A DNA stretch of 64,000 bases. Source: Amyloporia xantha (lineage: Eukaryota; Basidiomycota; Agaricomycetes; Polyporales; Adustoporiaceae). A program made the translations under genes and the position numbers. Below, piece after piece: positions 10,240-21,774 of this stretch. Location of the stretch: the NCBI GenBank assembly GCA_036971615.1, contig JAYKKR010000034.1, forward strand, positions 248,001 through 312,000, read 5' to 3'. Each line of letters opens with the position of its first letter. Positions within the stretch are counted from its first letter, which is position 1. The notes beneath the pieces are model-generated. The model saw nothing but the letters and a program-made list of their open reading frames with translations, was not told the DNA's origin and did no database searches.

Positions 10240-10962
10240 AGGTTCAGAACCTCGTCACGTGATTATTCAGATTCAGGTTTGAGTCGTGAGCGCCAATCGA
10301 TGACAAAACTACCGACGCCTGCCGTTTATGGCAAGACAGATTATAGACGCCCAATGATGCGCTCGGCGGACTCGGGAGTCAGTACTATAATTACGACAAT
10401 AGTTGTCTCTTCCTGAATATCAGACTGTAATGCATCTATGTTTATTAATGTGAATGGATGGTGTAGAAATCACAATGATACAAATTTAATTTTCTTGCAG
10501 TGGAAATGCTTCAGCCTGGAGTAGAAAGAAATATGTGACCTGCAGTGAATGAATTTATTGTCGAATAATCATATCCCTATTTGAGCGCTTTTCAGTTACA
10601 ATAGGCCCCGAATCCGATGGGGTGTGATTGATGCAGGCCTAATAAATTTAATATATGTACACGGGCACTTCTAGTACCTATAGTGATTTCATATCATTAT
10701 GAACTATTATTTATTACTTGTATACATTTCTCTGTGTGCTGCCGACACCTGAAGCATGAGAATGGATAAGTATTGACTCTTTAATTGTCGGAAAATGGAT
10801 TAGCTAAGCAGAGCGCCGCCGCGCGAAATAAGCCCGACATTACTATAAAGGGAATGAGGCGCTCAAATCATTCATGTGACCTAGGATCAGAATCTGAGAC
10901 TCAAACCCGGGATAGGCCCAAACTTGCGCGCAAAACATTTTCAACGATAAATAATGTCATAT
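10240..10962 (-). repeat. Right arm of the long inverted repeat
   Basis: Reverse complement of 4456-5170. Differences include substitutions and short indels (for example around 10335-10350 against 5070-5085). Removing the Ngaro element would leave a palindrome of roughly 1.47 kb with a loop of only about 30 bases. Confidence 0.85.
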
Positions 10963-11629
10963 CATACCTATCACGTGTGACCAAACAGTTCATCGATTTG
11001 GTACGTAAGTATTGTACCATTTCGACATAAGTTACATTTCGTTCTGTGTGACATCTGACACGCCTTTCCGAGACTGTTCACTGTTCGAAGGCCTTCATGG
11101 TACGCGACGAGTTCCCCTGTTCTGTTTGAATAATCCCTCAAGTACTATACTGTACGCCCGTGACAACTGGCAACGCGTGACAGAACACTAGGTCGGAATT
11201 TCAAATGATACAGTACTTTCTCGACATCACAGCTAGGAATCTCACATCTTATGCCGCTGCACATCGATCACCAAGAACCAAAAAGCCCTGTTCATATGAT
11301 ATCTGACTGCGCGACTTTCGTGACCATTCTCTCTACTGTGCAAGCTTAGGCCTACTGTATTGCGCTCTCGCAGCGCGAATGTCGTCGCCGGGGGGCGGCA
11401 GGGCGCATGCAAGCACGCGAAAAGTCTTGGCACTGTACCTGTTTGATCGAAGAATTCTAAACTCCGATTATCCATTTCTCGGAGGGATGTCTTTCGGATC
11501 CGGCACCGCGCTGCTCTTGTTTCTTGACCACATCGTCGTCGCCAACTCGCACTCGTCTCGCACCCCCTCGTCGCTCTCAGCGCACCCTTCCGCTCTTTCA
11601 GCACCACATTCTTTTCCATTTTACCAGCC
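10963..11629. other. Intergenic region upstream of the GPI-anchored protein gene
   Basis: No gene supported. The last 200 bases are pyrimidine-rich (CTCTTTCAGCACCACATTC...) as is usual for fungal core promoters and leaders, and should drive the gene at 11630. Confidence 0.45.
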
Positions 11630-12676
11630 ATGTTCTCCCGTGCCGTCCTCACCGTCCTGGCCTTGACCGCCACGCTCCCCGCGACGCTCGCAAACATCTA
11701 CGTACGCGCATCTTGAAAAAATTACCGTCGAACGCGTACTGACGACCTTCTGCTGCAGGTCACTGCCCCCGTAAAAGGGACCAGCTGGACTGCTGGCCAG
11801 AGCCAGACCATCTCCTGGCAAGAGAGCGGTACCTCCCCTTCTCTTGAACAGTTCGGTCTCTCCAAAGTCTCCGTCTACGTTGGCAACCAGATTCAACAGG
11901 TAAACTCACCCTTCCACGTTGTCTCGCCCGCTGTCCTTTTGGACGTGCATATTGCCAATGTCCTTGTCCTCCTGCCTCCGTGAGCGCTCCGCGCGTGCCT
12001 GGGCGCGTATATGTGACTCTGCAGGACTTTGGAAATTGATACTGATCCCGCATTCCGCAGACCTCCGTCCAGGAAATTGCCGGCAACGTGAACGTCTCAA
12101 CCACGTCGTCAATCGTCTTCACGCCCAACCCCAGTGCAGGAGCCAATGGCGACTACTAGTAAGTCGACACGGTCCGCCGGCGGGCAGCTTGGGCTGACGC
12201 GCACCTGTCATACATTATAGCTTCATTCGCTTCGAGTCCCTCAGCTTGCAGAACCCCAATGACACGGCTTACCCCGCGGAAGCATTCTCTGCAACATTCA
12301 GGTAAATCTATTACCATTTCTGTCGGCGCTCGCGCTCTCCTCTTCGCCTCTGTATATACTATTGCTGACTTCATCCCATCTCGCTAGTCTCTCCGCGATG
12401 ACCGGCTCGTTCAACCAGTCAGTACAGGCTGAGATCGACGGTGCCTCGACGGCACCGGTGAGTGCTGCGACCAGCGCGCCCGCAGGTTCACCCACTGCCG
12501 CGGCAAGCACCACGCCCCTAGCCAAGTCGGCCGCAGCGCAATCCGCATCGGCGTCGGCGTCGGCAAGCGTCGGTGCTGCTGCTGCCAACGGTGCCCCGTC
12601 TCTGAGGAGCGCAGCCGGCGGCGTCGGCGCTGTGGTAGCCGTCGCGGCCGCCTTCGTTGGCAGCATGCTGCTGTGA
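11630..12676 (+). CDS. Kre9/Knh1-like Ser/Thr-rich GPI-anchored cell-wall protein
   Basis: Exons 11630-11701, 11759-11899, 12061-12158, 12221-12301, 12388-12676; 226 residues, in frame throughout. A signal peptide (MFSRAVLTVLALTATLPATLA) leads into a beta-sandwich domain beginning VTAPVKGTSWTAGQSQTISW, the hallmark of the fungal Kre9/Knh1 N-terminal domain family of Ser-Thr-rich GPI-anchored membrane proteins. The C-terminal exon is a low-complexity Ala/Ser/Thr stalk followed by a hydrophobic tail (VGAVVAVAAAFVGSMLL) with no charged residues after it, the signal for GPI attachment. Possible N-glycosylation sites include NVSTT and NDTAY. The protein should reach the plasma membrane or wall. 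Function in glucan assembly is inferred from the family only. Confidence 0.88.
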
Positions 12677-13051
12677 GGGCGCCCTTCTCGGTGGTGAAGT
12701 GGAGATTCTCAGGATTTGTTGATAGTCGAGCTATGTGACCCGCCTCCTTCAGTTGATATGTTGCTATGCGTTGGACTACTTCGGTTTTGTTCTGGGATGG
12801 GCCGCGCCGTGTGCGCCGGAGGTTGGATAAAATAGAACAATATATACCCTGCAGCTGGGTTCGTTCGTTCCCAATAATTGTACCATCGGCGCATTCCTCT
12901 CGCTCTCTGCTGTGCTCTAAGCATGAGTTATAAGTGTACGCGTTGATAATTGTGAGTGTGTCGAGACAGCCGGAAACGGCAGTTCACCTACTGGATTAGG
13001 TAACTAGAATTGAATAGTAACTAGAATTGAATAACTTCTGGAAAAGCTTAC
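12677..13051. other. 3' flank with a 17-bp tandem duplication
   Basis: No gene. The copies GTAACTAGAATTGAATA at 13000-13016 and 13017-13033 are tandem. A separate 17-mer, GTGAGTGTGTCGAGACA at 12952-12968, recurs at 13698-13714 inside the neighbouring palindrome. Confidence 0.6.
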
Positions 13052-14105
13052 TATTATTGCCGTTTGCAGTAAAGATGGCGGTGGCGCGTTTCCCGCGCGT
13101 TTCGCGCATATTCCTACCTGAAACTTCCGACCCCATTATCTCGACAACCGCGGTGCGGATTCCTAGACATAGGGGGTGTTTCGGGATCTACTCTTTGAGG
13201 GCTTTACAGCCCCATAGTTTTTATGCCGAAATGTTCACTTGGTAGCACGCACCTCTAGGGGCCCTTGTAGCTACTTGTTGCCCCTGTATCTCGACAACTA
13301 CAATGTATTTTAACATAATTCTTGAATCAATACATTCTGTGAGAGGCCCAAAAGTGAGCCCCAGCAAAAGAAACCACCGCTGTGTGTGTGTGCATGCATG
13401 CAAAAGATGATCGCCGCGCCGCCACCTTCTGCGTGCGACTTCTTCGCTTATACCGCTATCATAAATCTGCCCTACTATATCTCATAATTCCATGACTCAG
13501 CACCGTACTGGATGCACCAGAGTCCAAGTCACAGTACCAAAGCACTTGTAATCTGCCAGCAGCCATTCAATTGTCTGTCTCTTGCAGCCAGTGTAGCGAG
13601 AAATGGACGAGATATCGGTTGAGTGAGCCATGTTGATCAAGACCTCACAGAGGTCATCTGACAAAGGCTTGCCTCAGGCCATCCATAGAAAGACGTCGTG
13701 AGTGTGTCGAGACAAGAGTTGCGGGCAGAAGGTGGCAGCGGGGCAATCATCTTTCGCATACATGCACACACACACAGCGGTGGTTTCTTTTGCTGGGGCT
13801 CACTTTTGGGCCTCTCACAGAATGTATTGATTCAAGAATTATGTTAAAATACATTGTAGTTGTCGAGATACAGGGGCAACAAGTAGCTACAAGGGCCCCT
13901 AGAGGTGCGTGCTACCAAGTGAACATTTCGGCATAAAAACTATGGGGCTGTAAAGCCCTCAAAGAGTAGATCCCGAAACACCCCCTATGTCTAGGAATCC
14001 GCACCGCGGTTGTCGAGATAATGGGGTCGGAAGTTTCAGGTAGGAATATGCGCGAAACGCGCGGGAAACGCGCCACCGCCATCTTTACTGCAAACGGCAA
14101 TAATA
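13052..14105. repeat. Near-perfect palindrome with 381-bp arms
   Basis: 13052-13432 is the reverse complement of 13725-14105. The match is essentially exact for the outer 340 bases and carries a handful of substitutions near the inner ends (GCATGCATGCAAAAG against GCATGTATGCGAAAG). The 292-bp centre (13433-13724) has no gene. Each arm contains the phrase ATCTCGACAAC twice and a short open frame beginning MAVARFPRV that is mirrored on both strands; it resembles no known protein. Likely a non-autonomous inverted-repeat element or a foldback/inverted duplication. High arm identity suggests recent origin or gene conversion. Confidence 0.9.
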
Positions 14106-14188
14106 ATTATCCCAATCTTTTGACTATGTTCCTAACACCGATATTAATGGTGGGAGCCGTCGGGCACCGCAAATCCATAGGTCAGTCG

Positions 14189-17106
14189 CTAATTAACCAC
14201 ATCATATACCGTTCGGACGACGTGATCCGCCTTTCTCCCCGTCGACTTCACAATGTCCATATAGTCCAGCTCGTGCAACGCCCGAATGAAACGCGCTTGC
14301 ACCTCCGTTTGCCATGCCTGCGCGCTCTCCTCATCGTCCTCTTCCATCTCATCATCATCGTCATCTTCATCCCCTTGATCCTCCCCATCAACCTCGATCT
14401 GCATCACTGCGCGCTCCCTGCTCTTGCCCTTGTCACGACGTTTCGCACTCACCGCCACCACGAGCCCGTCTTGGCCGTGGCCTGCGGCGCGCTGCTCCGC
14501 GCGTCGCAGATGCCGCCGCTGGCTGTCCAGCACGACCGCGAAGGATTGGAACCAATCGTACACGTTTATCATCCGGCCGGCCTCTAGCGAGCGGCGGAAG
14601 AGGATACTCGTGTCAGGGAGCTCCCACAACTGCGGTGAGCGGGCATTGTTCTCTGGCTCGTCTTGGTCGCCGGGTCCGGATGAACCCTGCGGATTTGACC
14701 GTTCGTCTGCTTGGAGCAGCCGTGAATATGCAGACGTAAATTCGTAGGGATGAGCCAGGGCTGACACAACGGCCACGCGAGGCGCCGGGTTGATAAGCTA
14801 TATACACGCATTGTTATGAGCTGCGCGAGACGTGGATAAAGTTAGAGCACACCTCTGCAGGGAAAGGAGTAGACCCTGTATACCATACATCCCATAGGGG
14901 ACCTTCGTCCAATCTCACGAAGCGATCCCTGAAATATTCGTCCAGCGTTAGTCAGAAATGGGTAACAAGTGTGGATCTTCGATGTAGATTCCACTCACTC
15001 TAAATATTGAAGCAACCATTCGCCAAAGGCTTCTGCTAATTGCACCACTGCAGGATCCCGCCTACTCGCCCCGGCCTCTAGGAGTTCGACAGGTGTTTCA
15101 AAGCTATCGTCCGCACTTAGAGCGGGCAACTGAGAAAGCGTGTTCTCTACCCGTACTCGTGCATCCTCCTCATCTCGTCGGAGATCAGGAATATCAATAC
15201 TATCGAAGAAAGCGAGCAGTTCCTGCAGCAGGCCACGAAGCTTCTGGGTGGATAGTTTCCTAGAAACGTGGATGAGCAAAAGCAGTGGAATCTATGGGCA
15301 CGGGGGGACGCACTTGGTAGTTAATGTCAGCTGCCGCACATCCCGTGTTGCCCGTCCCTTGAGCACGGCGCTGGCGAATTTCAGTTCGTTCGTTTCGCCC
15401 TCATTCTTCGAGTCACCTCGTCCGTCTTGCGTAATCTGCCGTACAATACGCGCTACAGACAGACCAACACGCAGTCTGCGCACCTTAGCAAGGAATGTGG
15501 TGCGTATGGTATCGACGTTGGCGAGTAACGTGGTCGGCTCATGTTGGGAGGACGCTGGCAGGGTAGAATCAAGCGAGGAGCGGAGCCGGACTTCGAGAGT
15601 ATCACAAAACTCGTGTGAATCGGGCTGCGCTAGTTTTTGGCCGGCAAGAGTCACGTCTGGGGTGCCAAGAAGAGATGAGTGTGTCAGGATAGTTAGCGGT
15701 TCGGTAAAATGCTTCATATAGACGAGCTGCCAAGGATGATGAGATCTTCACACTACCTAAATTTGTGACGTGCTCAAGCGGAGGCACTGACCTGGACAAT
15801 CGTCAAAAGTGCGTCAAGTGATGCAGTGTGACGAGTGACAAACTCGGCCAGAAAATCAAGAGCGCTAGGACCGAGCATGACGTCCGGCTCAAAACCAGGG
15901 TCAAAGAACGTCTACAGAAAGTGCATGTCAAGAGGTGGACGGGGGATGATGCCTACTTGAGCGTGCCTTATTGATAACTTCTTCAACGACGGCAGCCCCC
16001 GACGGTGCGGTGAACATGCGAAGCCGGAGGAGGGCAAGCGTAGAGCGTGTGTATGCCGAATGCAGATATGATGGTATAGGCGGCGAGGACAACGCAAGGA
16101 TGAAAACCAAAGGAAGGCGAGGAATATGCCCGCTTTCGATTTGAATTTGGCATGAGCGTAGCTGTCAAGAAATATAGCTATGGCGTACCTGCATATATGA
16201 AATACATCTTGCACCACCGTGGGATCAAATTGCTCGAAGTCGTGCAGAAAGATAATCAGGTTGTTCGTGCTTCCTGTGTAGATCATATACGTATTGAGCG
16301 CCGACAAGTCGATAAACTCACGTACCTGAAGCCTCGTACCAAGCGTTCAGCAGGTTTATGTCATAATTTGCAAGAGAAGCAGCCGGTCTGCGCTTCGCGC
16401 CACCTTAAAACGCAAAAGGAGTGGGTAGAGTTACGGAGATCACAAATAAAATAGAATGATGCGTACTATCTGAACCGCTGGACTGGCTGATGAGTCCGCT
16501 GATGATCGCCCTCATCATGGTCATCAGACTAGGACAATCGGCCGGATATAGATGGTTAACCAATGCCCCATCACTATTGACAGAAGTATCCGACAGGTCG
16601 TCTGGATCATGCGCCAGGTCATGTCTACGCGTCCTCGAGAGTTCAAGCTGCCTGATGATTTCAGCATACAGCGAGGAGCTCCCTGCTTCAGCTGCGCGTA
16701 CAATTATTCGTATCAGATCATCGTCGGTGGGAAAAGACACAGACCTGATACAGCAATCACAGGAAGTTCTGGATAAGGTAGACCAGGAATAGCATCTGCG
16801 TACGAGCTGTTGACTTGCACGACGACTTGGGCAGCTACCATGGCGTAGAGAGCTTGCATAATAGACTATGTGGGATATATACAGAAGAATTCAAAGGAAG
16901 AAAAAAACAGTTCCCACCTGCATGCGACCCAAACATTTTCTCCAAGCTTCTCTATACGCGTCCATGCGTAATTCGTATCCTTCAGGGAGGTCACGCCAAT
17001 CATTAGTTGAGTGAGATTGCACCAGAAGTGAATCATCATCTAAAGATACACAGGATAAAGACTCAGGGATAAAAATAATCGAAGGAACGCGTACCAGTCT
17101 GGTCAT
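14189..17106 (-). CDS. ORC3: Origin recognition complex subunit 3
   Basis: Exons (minus): 17106-16918, 16865-16745, 16691-16467, 16403-16326, 16273-16189, 16132-15967, 15911-15792, 15726-15314, 15259-14999, 14928-14853, 14797-14189. They sum to 2343 nt, 780 residues. ORC3 is the largest non-ATPase scaffold of the six-subunit complex that marks replication origins. Family landmarks: DLPEGYELRMDAYREAW, GLPYPELPVIAVSG, NLIIFLHDFEQFDP, HIPRLPLVFILALSSPP, FFDPGFEPDVMLGPS, LINPAPRVAVVSAL and ELPDTSILFRRSLEAGRMIN in the C-terminal winged helix. The last exon carries an acidic insert (DDDDDEMEEDDEE). The intron 15912-15966 must use a GC donor. The start is the first ATG of the conserved N-terminal exon; a short upstream exon cannot be excluded. 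Confidence 0.92.
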
Positions 17107-17594
17107 CTGCAGAAATATAGATGCATGACTATATAAATCAGACAGAAGTTATATTCGATCCATCGCTTCTACTACATACTTTCGCTTGATCGTCTAGTTC
17201 GCGGTCGTAACTCATCATAATAAGAGAGATGAAATTCCGATGGGGCCGTTGTGGTAGAATTTCGGATAGGATGATTCGAAAAGCGTAGAGCAGGGGATGA
17301 GTGGCTTAGTCTCGAAGCGACGCGTCGCGGTCGGACGCGCACGATCACGTGTAAACGCCACAACCCTGCCAGTTCCATGTGGCGTTCACTTTAGTATAGG
17401 TTCTCTCAATTCCTACGGACCGCTTTCCAGGTCAAATCGGTTTGAAGTCTGAGGACCCTCTATAACTCAGTACTTAATTTGACTCAAGCACAAGATATCA
17501 AATGAGATGGCAATTCTGACAACGACTCTGCACTGTACTGCTACAGACATCTCTTGATTGCCTATTGATCATTATCTAGACGGCGAGTCTTAAA
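17107..17594. other. Intergenic: ORC3 upstream region and NmrA-like 3' end
   Basis: No gene seen. It should contain the ORC3 promoter and the 3' untranslated end of the downstream minus-strand NmrA-like gene. Confidence 0.45.
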
Positions 17595-18799
17595 TTACGC
17601 GACGACAGGCAGACCTAGGTGCGGCGCAAGTTTGTCTCTGACGAAGTCGTCGACGTCGTGCAGTTTGACCCCCAGCTTCAATACGTTCTCGTCCGGGATC
17701 TCTTTGGCTCCATACATGCCCAACTCGTTGTACAACTGGAACATGACATCACGATCAGGTACACCAGTCGTGGGGAGGGTGATGTAGACGCATTCCTTGC
17801 CGGTTACTGCAAAGACGAAGTTGGGTCATATAGAAGACGAGCGGCTAGGTGGTACCCTGACCTTTCTTCACGCTGGCGGTGATATCAAGCGGCGTCATCC
17901 TCCCACTTGTCACGTACAGATATTGATGATTGAGTTCGTCCGCCCGACTGTCCCACTGATCGAAGACCGCTTTGACAACCGCTGAAAGATCCTTCTCGAC
18001 ATATAGCATCGCCACTGCATGCACGATCAGCGATACCCTCCTTTTATCTTTTGACAACATAACGCTCACGCTTCGTGGTCTCCTTTACAATAGGTTGGCG
18101 AAATTCGACCGTATCCTTCTCGCGGTTGTATTGCATATGCGATCTGTAGACCATATTCTCGAAGAAATTCCCTGTATACAGAAAACTTGCGGGAAGACCC
18201 TTTTCCCGGATGTAGTCGTCCACCTGATATTTGCCTTCTCTCCAGGTGAGTAGGTCGCCCATTGGTCAAACATGCGTGCTTACCTTCATATATCTGAGAA
18301 ACCAATCGACCACCCGAAATCTTCCTTGAACTTGGTAGTGTACTCCATACAAAGCATGTTACATCAGCCGCTATTGCAGCATCTACAAGGTTCTTTCCCT
18401 GACGCTCCTCGCTACTAGGGTCATTCTTGATTTTCTGTTTAAAGCGCTCACGTGAGTTTGACAGCACCCTGCAGTCTGTGTGCATCCCTCGCTCACCGGA
18501 TCATAGAAGTTAGTAACAGCAAAGACGCCCCAGCACCCTTTCAACGCTTCCGTCACGTCTGATGGGATGGTTAGGTCGGCTTTCACGACTTCTGCTCCTA
18601 ACTTGGCCAACTCTTGCGCGGCTTGAGACTGCGGATCGCGTGTTAAGGCGCGGACTTGATACAAATTGGGAGATTGCAGTAGTAGTCTCGCCACAGAGCC
18701 ACCTTGGGCGACACTTAAGTCTCAGAAGACGATTGTGCAAAACATGGACAGCATACCTTGATTTCCCGTTGCACCGCAAACTGCTATAAGCTTCGTCAT
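17595..18799 (-). CDS. NmrA-like NAD(P)-binding protein
   Basis: Exons (minus): 18799-18757, 18702-18497, 18434-18284, 18237-18070, 18014-17862, 17806-17595; 310 residues, in frame. Rossmann-fold atypical short-chain dehydrogenase. The glycine-rich nucleotide motif GATGNQGG is assembled across the first intron, then LLLQSPNLYQVRALTRDP, ADLTIPSDVTEALKGCWGVFAVTNFYDP, the family-typical SEERQGKNLVDAA, CFVWSTLPSS, and GLPASFLYTGNFFENM. No catalytic YxxxK is apparent, consistent with NmrA proteins, which sense NADP/NAD redox state or bind regulators. It lies head-to-head with the GST gene 667 bp away. Role in redox or nitrogen regulation is only inferred from the family. Confidence 0.9.
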
Positions 18800-19466
18800 A
18801 TCGAGAATGCTCGGTGAGGTCTGAGGCACAATGTTTGACTCAATGCTTGCTCATATAAGCAGGCTATTACTTATCGTAGGTCGGTACAACATAAGAGATT
18901 CATCAGCATTGCCGCTCGAGAACGATGATATCCTGCTCCAGCTGTTTCGGCATGTCAGGCATCACATCATAGGTCTCGACAGCTGAGCGGTATTAGAGCT
19001 AGCTCAGTCAGCATGCAAGATCATGAGATTCTAGAGCATAGCGCTTGTTTGTTCTGAGCGGTCATTGGGTCATTTATAGCCTTCTTCAGACTTCTACAGC
19101 CGTAGCATCAACACCGAACCCCTCATCTAGAGTCATCTCCGCAACGATCGTGAGCAGTTGGCCACCATATAAGCATGCATGGGTCTCAATTACGCTGACC
19201 CGTTTGCCCCATAAGAGGCTGGAACTCCCACTCCTTACGTTTCGACATCGTTCAAGCAAGCGAATGAGAACAAGCGAAATTGAAATCTATGCGCGAAGCT
19301 CAATGGAAGCTGGAAACGTTGCCTTCCGTCTACTGAATGTCCTCCTGTGTCATAGATGACACATACAATCTGTGCGCAGATTTAGTCTCGCAAAGAATTC
19401 GACACCAACCTCAGTTATCGCCCCACTTCTCCAAGATATCCACAGCTCACTGTCGACTGAGTAAAC
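18800..19466. promoter_or_regulatory. Divergent promoter region between the NmrA-like and GST genes
   Basis: 667 bp separate two divergent start codons, with no gene between. Both genes could share regulation in oxidative or xenobiotic stress, but no specific regulator site was identified with confidence. Confidence 0.35.
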
Positions 19467-20385
19467 ATGGTCCTCAAACTATACGGATACACTTTGTCGA
19501 CTTGCACTCGCCGCGTTGCACTGATCCTCAGGGAGAAGAGTGTCCCGTATGAACTCGTCCCGGTGGACATCACCAAAGGGGCCCAAAAGAGCGCGTCCTA
19601 CATAGCCAACCAGCCTTTCGGGCAGGTGCCATACATCGTTGAGGAAGACGGGTTTCAGCTATTCGAAAGCCGCGCCATTGGACGGTACATCGCCTTGAAG
19701 TACGCCGGCCAGGGCAACAAGCTCATCCCCGACCCTGCCGACCTGAAGAAATCTGCGCTCTTTGAGCAGGCGGCGAGCATTGAGCTTACCAACTTCGATC
19801 CTTTTGCGAGCGGCCTAGCTTTCGAGAAGATATTCAAACCGTAAGGTTTTTTTGGTATCGTGAGCGGGCGAATTTTTGACGGATGGTGCCATTCTCCACA
19901 GGCGCAAGGGTCTTGGGGAGACAGATGAAGCAGTTGTAGCCAGTCTTACAGCGCAGCTCGACGCGAAGTTAGACGCGTATGAAGTGCTTCTTTCTAAGTC
20001 TGCATATCTTGCGGGAGATGTCAGTGCCCTGATTACATGTTCCGACTGATGACTGGTGACTCAACTCATGTCGCATGCACAGGAAGTGACGCTTGTGGAT
20101 TTATTCCATCTTCCGTATGGCGATATGCTCGGCGTCATGGGCATCAACCTCCTCCAGTCAGAGAAGCGACCTAATGTTGTGAGGTGAGCGAACACAGTGC
20201 TGTCTTATAGAACATCAGAGCTGTGCGAAGAGCTTGTGAAAGGGTCCGATGCAGTAGCGGCTGCGAGTTGAGCCAGCAGCAGTACTTGATAATCATTGTT
20301 CTTCATGATTGCTGACATACGGCACAGATGGTGGAAGGACATTACATCGCGCCCAGCCTGGGAGGCTGTCAGGAACGGGGCATAG
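19467..20385 (+). CDS. Glutathione S-transferase, phi/theta-like
   Basis: Exons 19467-19840, 19902-20019, 20083-20183, 20328-20385; 216 residues. The thioredoxin-fold N-terminus (MVLKLYGYTLSTCTRRV) carries the catalytic Ser/Thr region expected of phi/theta-type enzymes. The cis-proline glutathione loop NQPFGQVPYI and the gamma-Glu-binding LFESRAIGRYIA follow. The helical C-terminal domain includes EVTLVDLFHLPYG (N-capping box region) and WWKDITSRPAW, the usual terminal motif. It conjugates glutathione to electrophiles in the cytosol. Length is normal for the class, and the gene is intact. Confidence 0.92.
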
Positions 20386-20781
20386 AGCAGCTGCAGAGTA
20401 CTACGATCAGTACCATTTCCGCTCAGAATCCACGTGTTGTACTTGTAAAAGTGTCCTAGCCAATGTTACAGCAATGAGTGACCTCTTCGCACCTGGTTGC
20501 GTGTTTCATCGAGATCCTGGTCTGAGATCGTAGCAGATTTACACGACCACCTGTCCTCGGAGTAAACAGCAGCATATTCGGAACGGCTTGCACGAAGGAC
20601 ACCATGGCGCTGAAGAGGATCAGCCCGTCGACGTGTGTTTGAAATTTGTCGTGGCAGATGCATAATAACAATTGTCGGCATCACATCTCAGCAAGCTGTA
20701 TAACAGCAAAGAGTGGTCCGGCATGCCCTCATGAACAACGCTAGTGATATTGGACAAACATTCTATTCAAAGCCCTGTCAT
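20386..20781. other. Convergent intergenic space between GST and QCR8
   Basis: 396 bp between the stop codons of two convergent genes. Nothing recognisable. Confidence 0.5.
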
Positions 20782-21568
20782 CTAATGTCCACCGTGACCA
20801 GCAACGTGCGCTGCTTTGCTGTTGAGATACGTGTCGTAGCGCTTCGCCCAAGTGTACGTGCCGTAACCTTGTCAAAAGCAGATCGTCAGCAGTCGTCGGC
20901 AGTGAATACCGAAAAGAAAAAAGGAGACCGAGCGGAGTGGCAGCAGACGGCAGAAACAATCCACCTGATATAGGGTGGAATTCATATAACAAGAGAAACG
21001 GGTTAACGAGGCAAAGGTACTTCAAACAACGTACCGATTGCGAAGGGAACAATCCAGTACGGAACCTGGCTAGAGAGGCGTCGGTACCCATTGAAAATCC
21101 AGTTACGGAGCATGTTGTGGGTAGCACGCTGCCTCATAGGTGACATGCCTACAAGTCAACCACGTTTGTCGGTACGATCACAGACAAATTCAAGTTTCAA
21201 AGTGAGACACGTCAGTAGAGGAATGGATATCACATGTCGAGGAAACGCACTGTACTGAACGATTCCCTTTTGCTTGGGAAGGTCCCGGTCACCCCACCAC
21301 AGGTTCTAGAACCAAATCATGTTAGGACATGAGACAACGCATCAGGACCGTTTATAGAATCGAGAAGTGAGGCGTTCCGGGATATCCGGCAGCATTTGCT
21401 GACCGAGTGAACCCCCAGTGTTCCTTAAATCCAACAGCACAGTAGCCAGGATTCTACTCACGTAAACCTTGGCTAGAAATAAGGGGTGAGCACACTTCCA
21501 CATCTCTGACTTAGATTAAAACACATACGGCCAGGCATGTCACTACGACGAATGTCAGTCGCCCTCAT
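20782..21568 (-). CDS. QCR8: Cytochrome bc1 complex subunit 8
   Basis: Exons (minus): 21568-21529, 21472-21462, 21305-21251, 21148-21035, 20867-20782; 306 nt, 101 residues. A small subunit of respiratory complex III in the mitochondrial inner membrane. Spliced sequence contains the family pattern: NLWWGDRDLPKQKGIVQYS, then NMLRNWIFNGYRRLSSQVPY, a membrane-spanning YWIVPFAIGYGTYTWA, and YDTYLNSKAAHVAG. The second exon is only 11 nt, and two introns exceed 150 nt, long for this locus. All junctions are GT-AG with consistent phase. The gene is divergent from OST4 with 206 bp between starts. Confidence 0.87.
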
Positions 21569-21774
21569 CTTGTCAGGATTTAGCGGAAAGCAGTAAAATA
21601 ACGGGACGTCTTTGGAAGAGAGTGTTGGCGGACGTCGGGTGTCCCAGGGATCTTTGAGTGACGACCTTTGCCAAACAAATACAAACAACACGCAGGCCGC
21701 GACCGCGACGACAGACAAGTCAGTGTGCTGCCCCTCCTCTGGTCTCCGAGTTGCTGACATCTCCCTGTCTCAAG

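Noticed and set aside
4451..10972. CCTATC at both outer flanks of the long inverted repeat as a target-site duplication
   Set aside because: The right copy is five bases away from the arm end, so it is not a convincing duplication.
13027..13245. Open frame beginning MNNFWKS with a mirrored copy at 13912-14100
   Set aside because: It exists only because the DNA is palindromic; composition and context do not support a gene.
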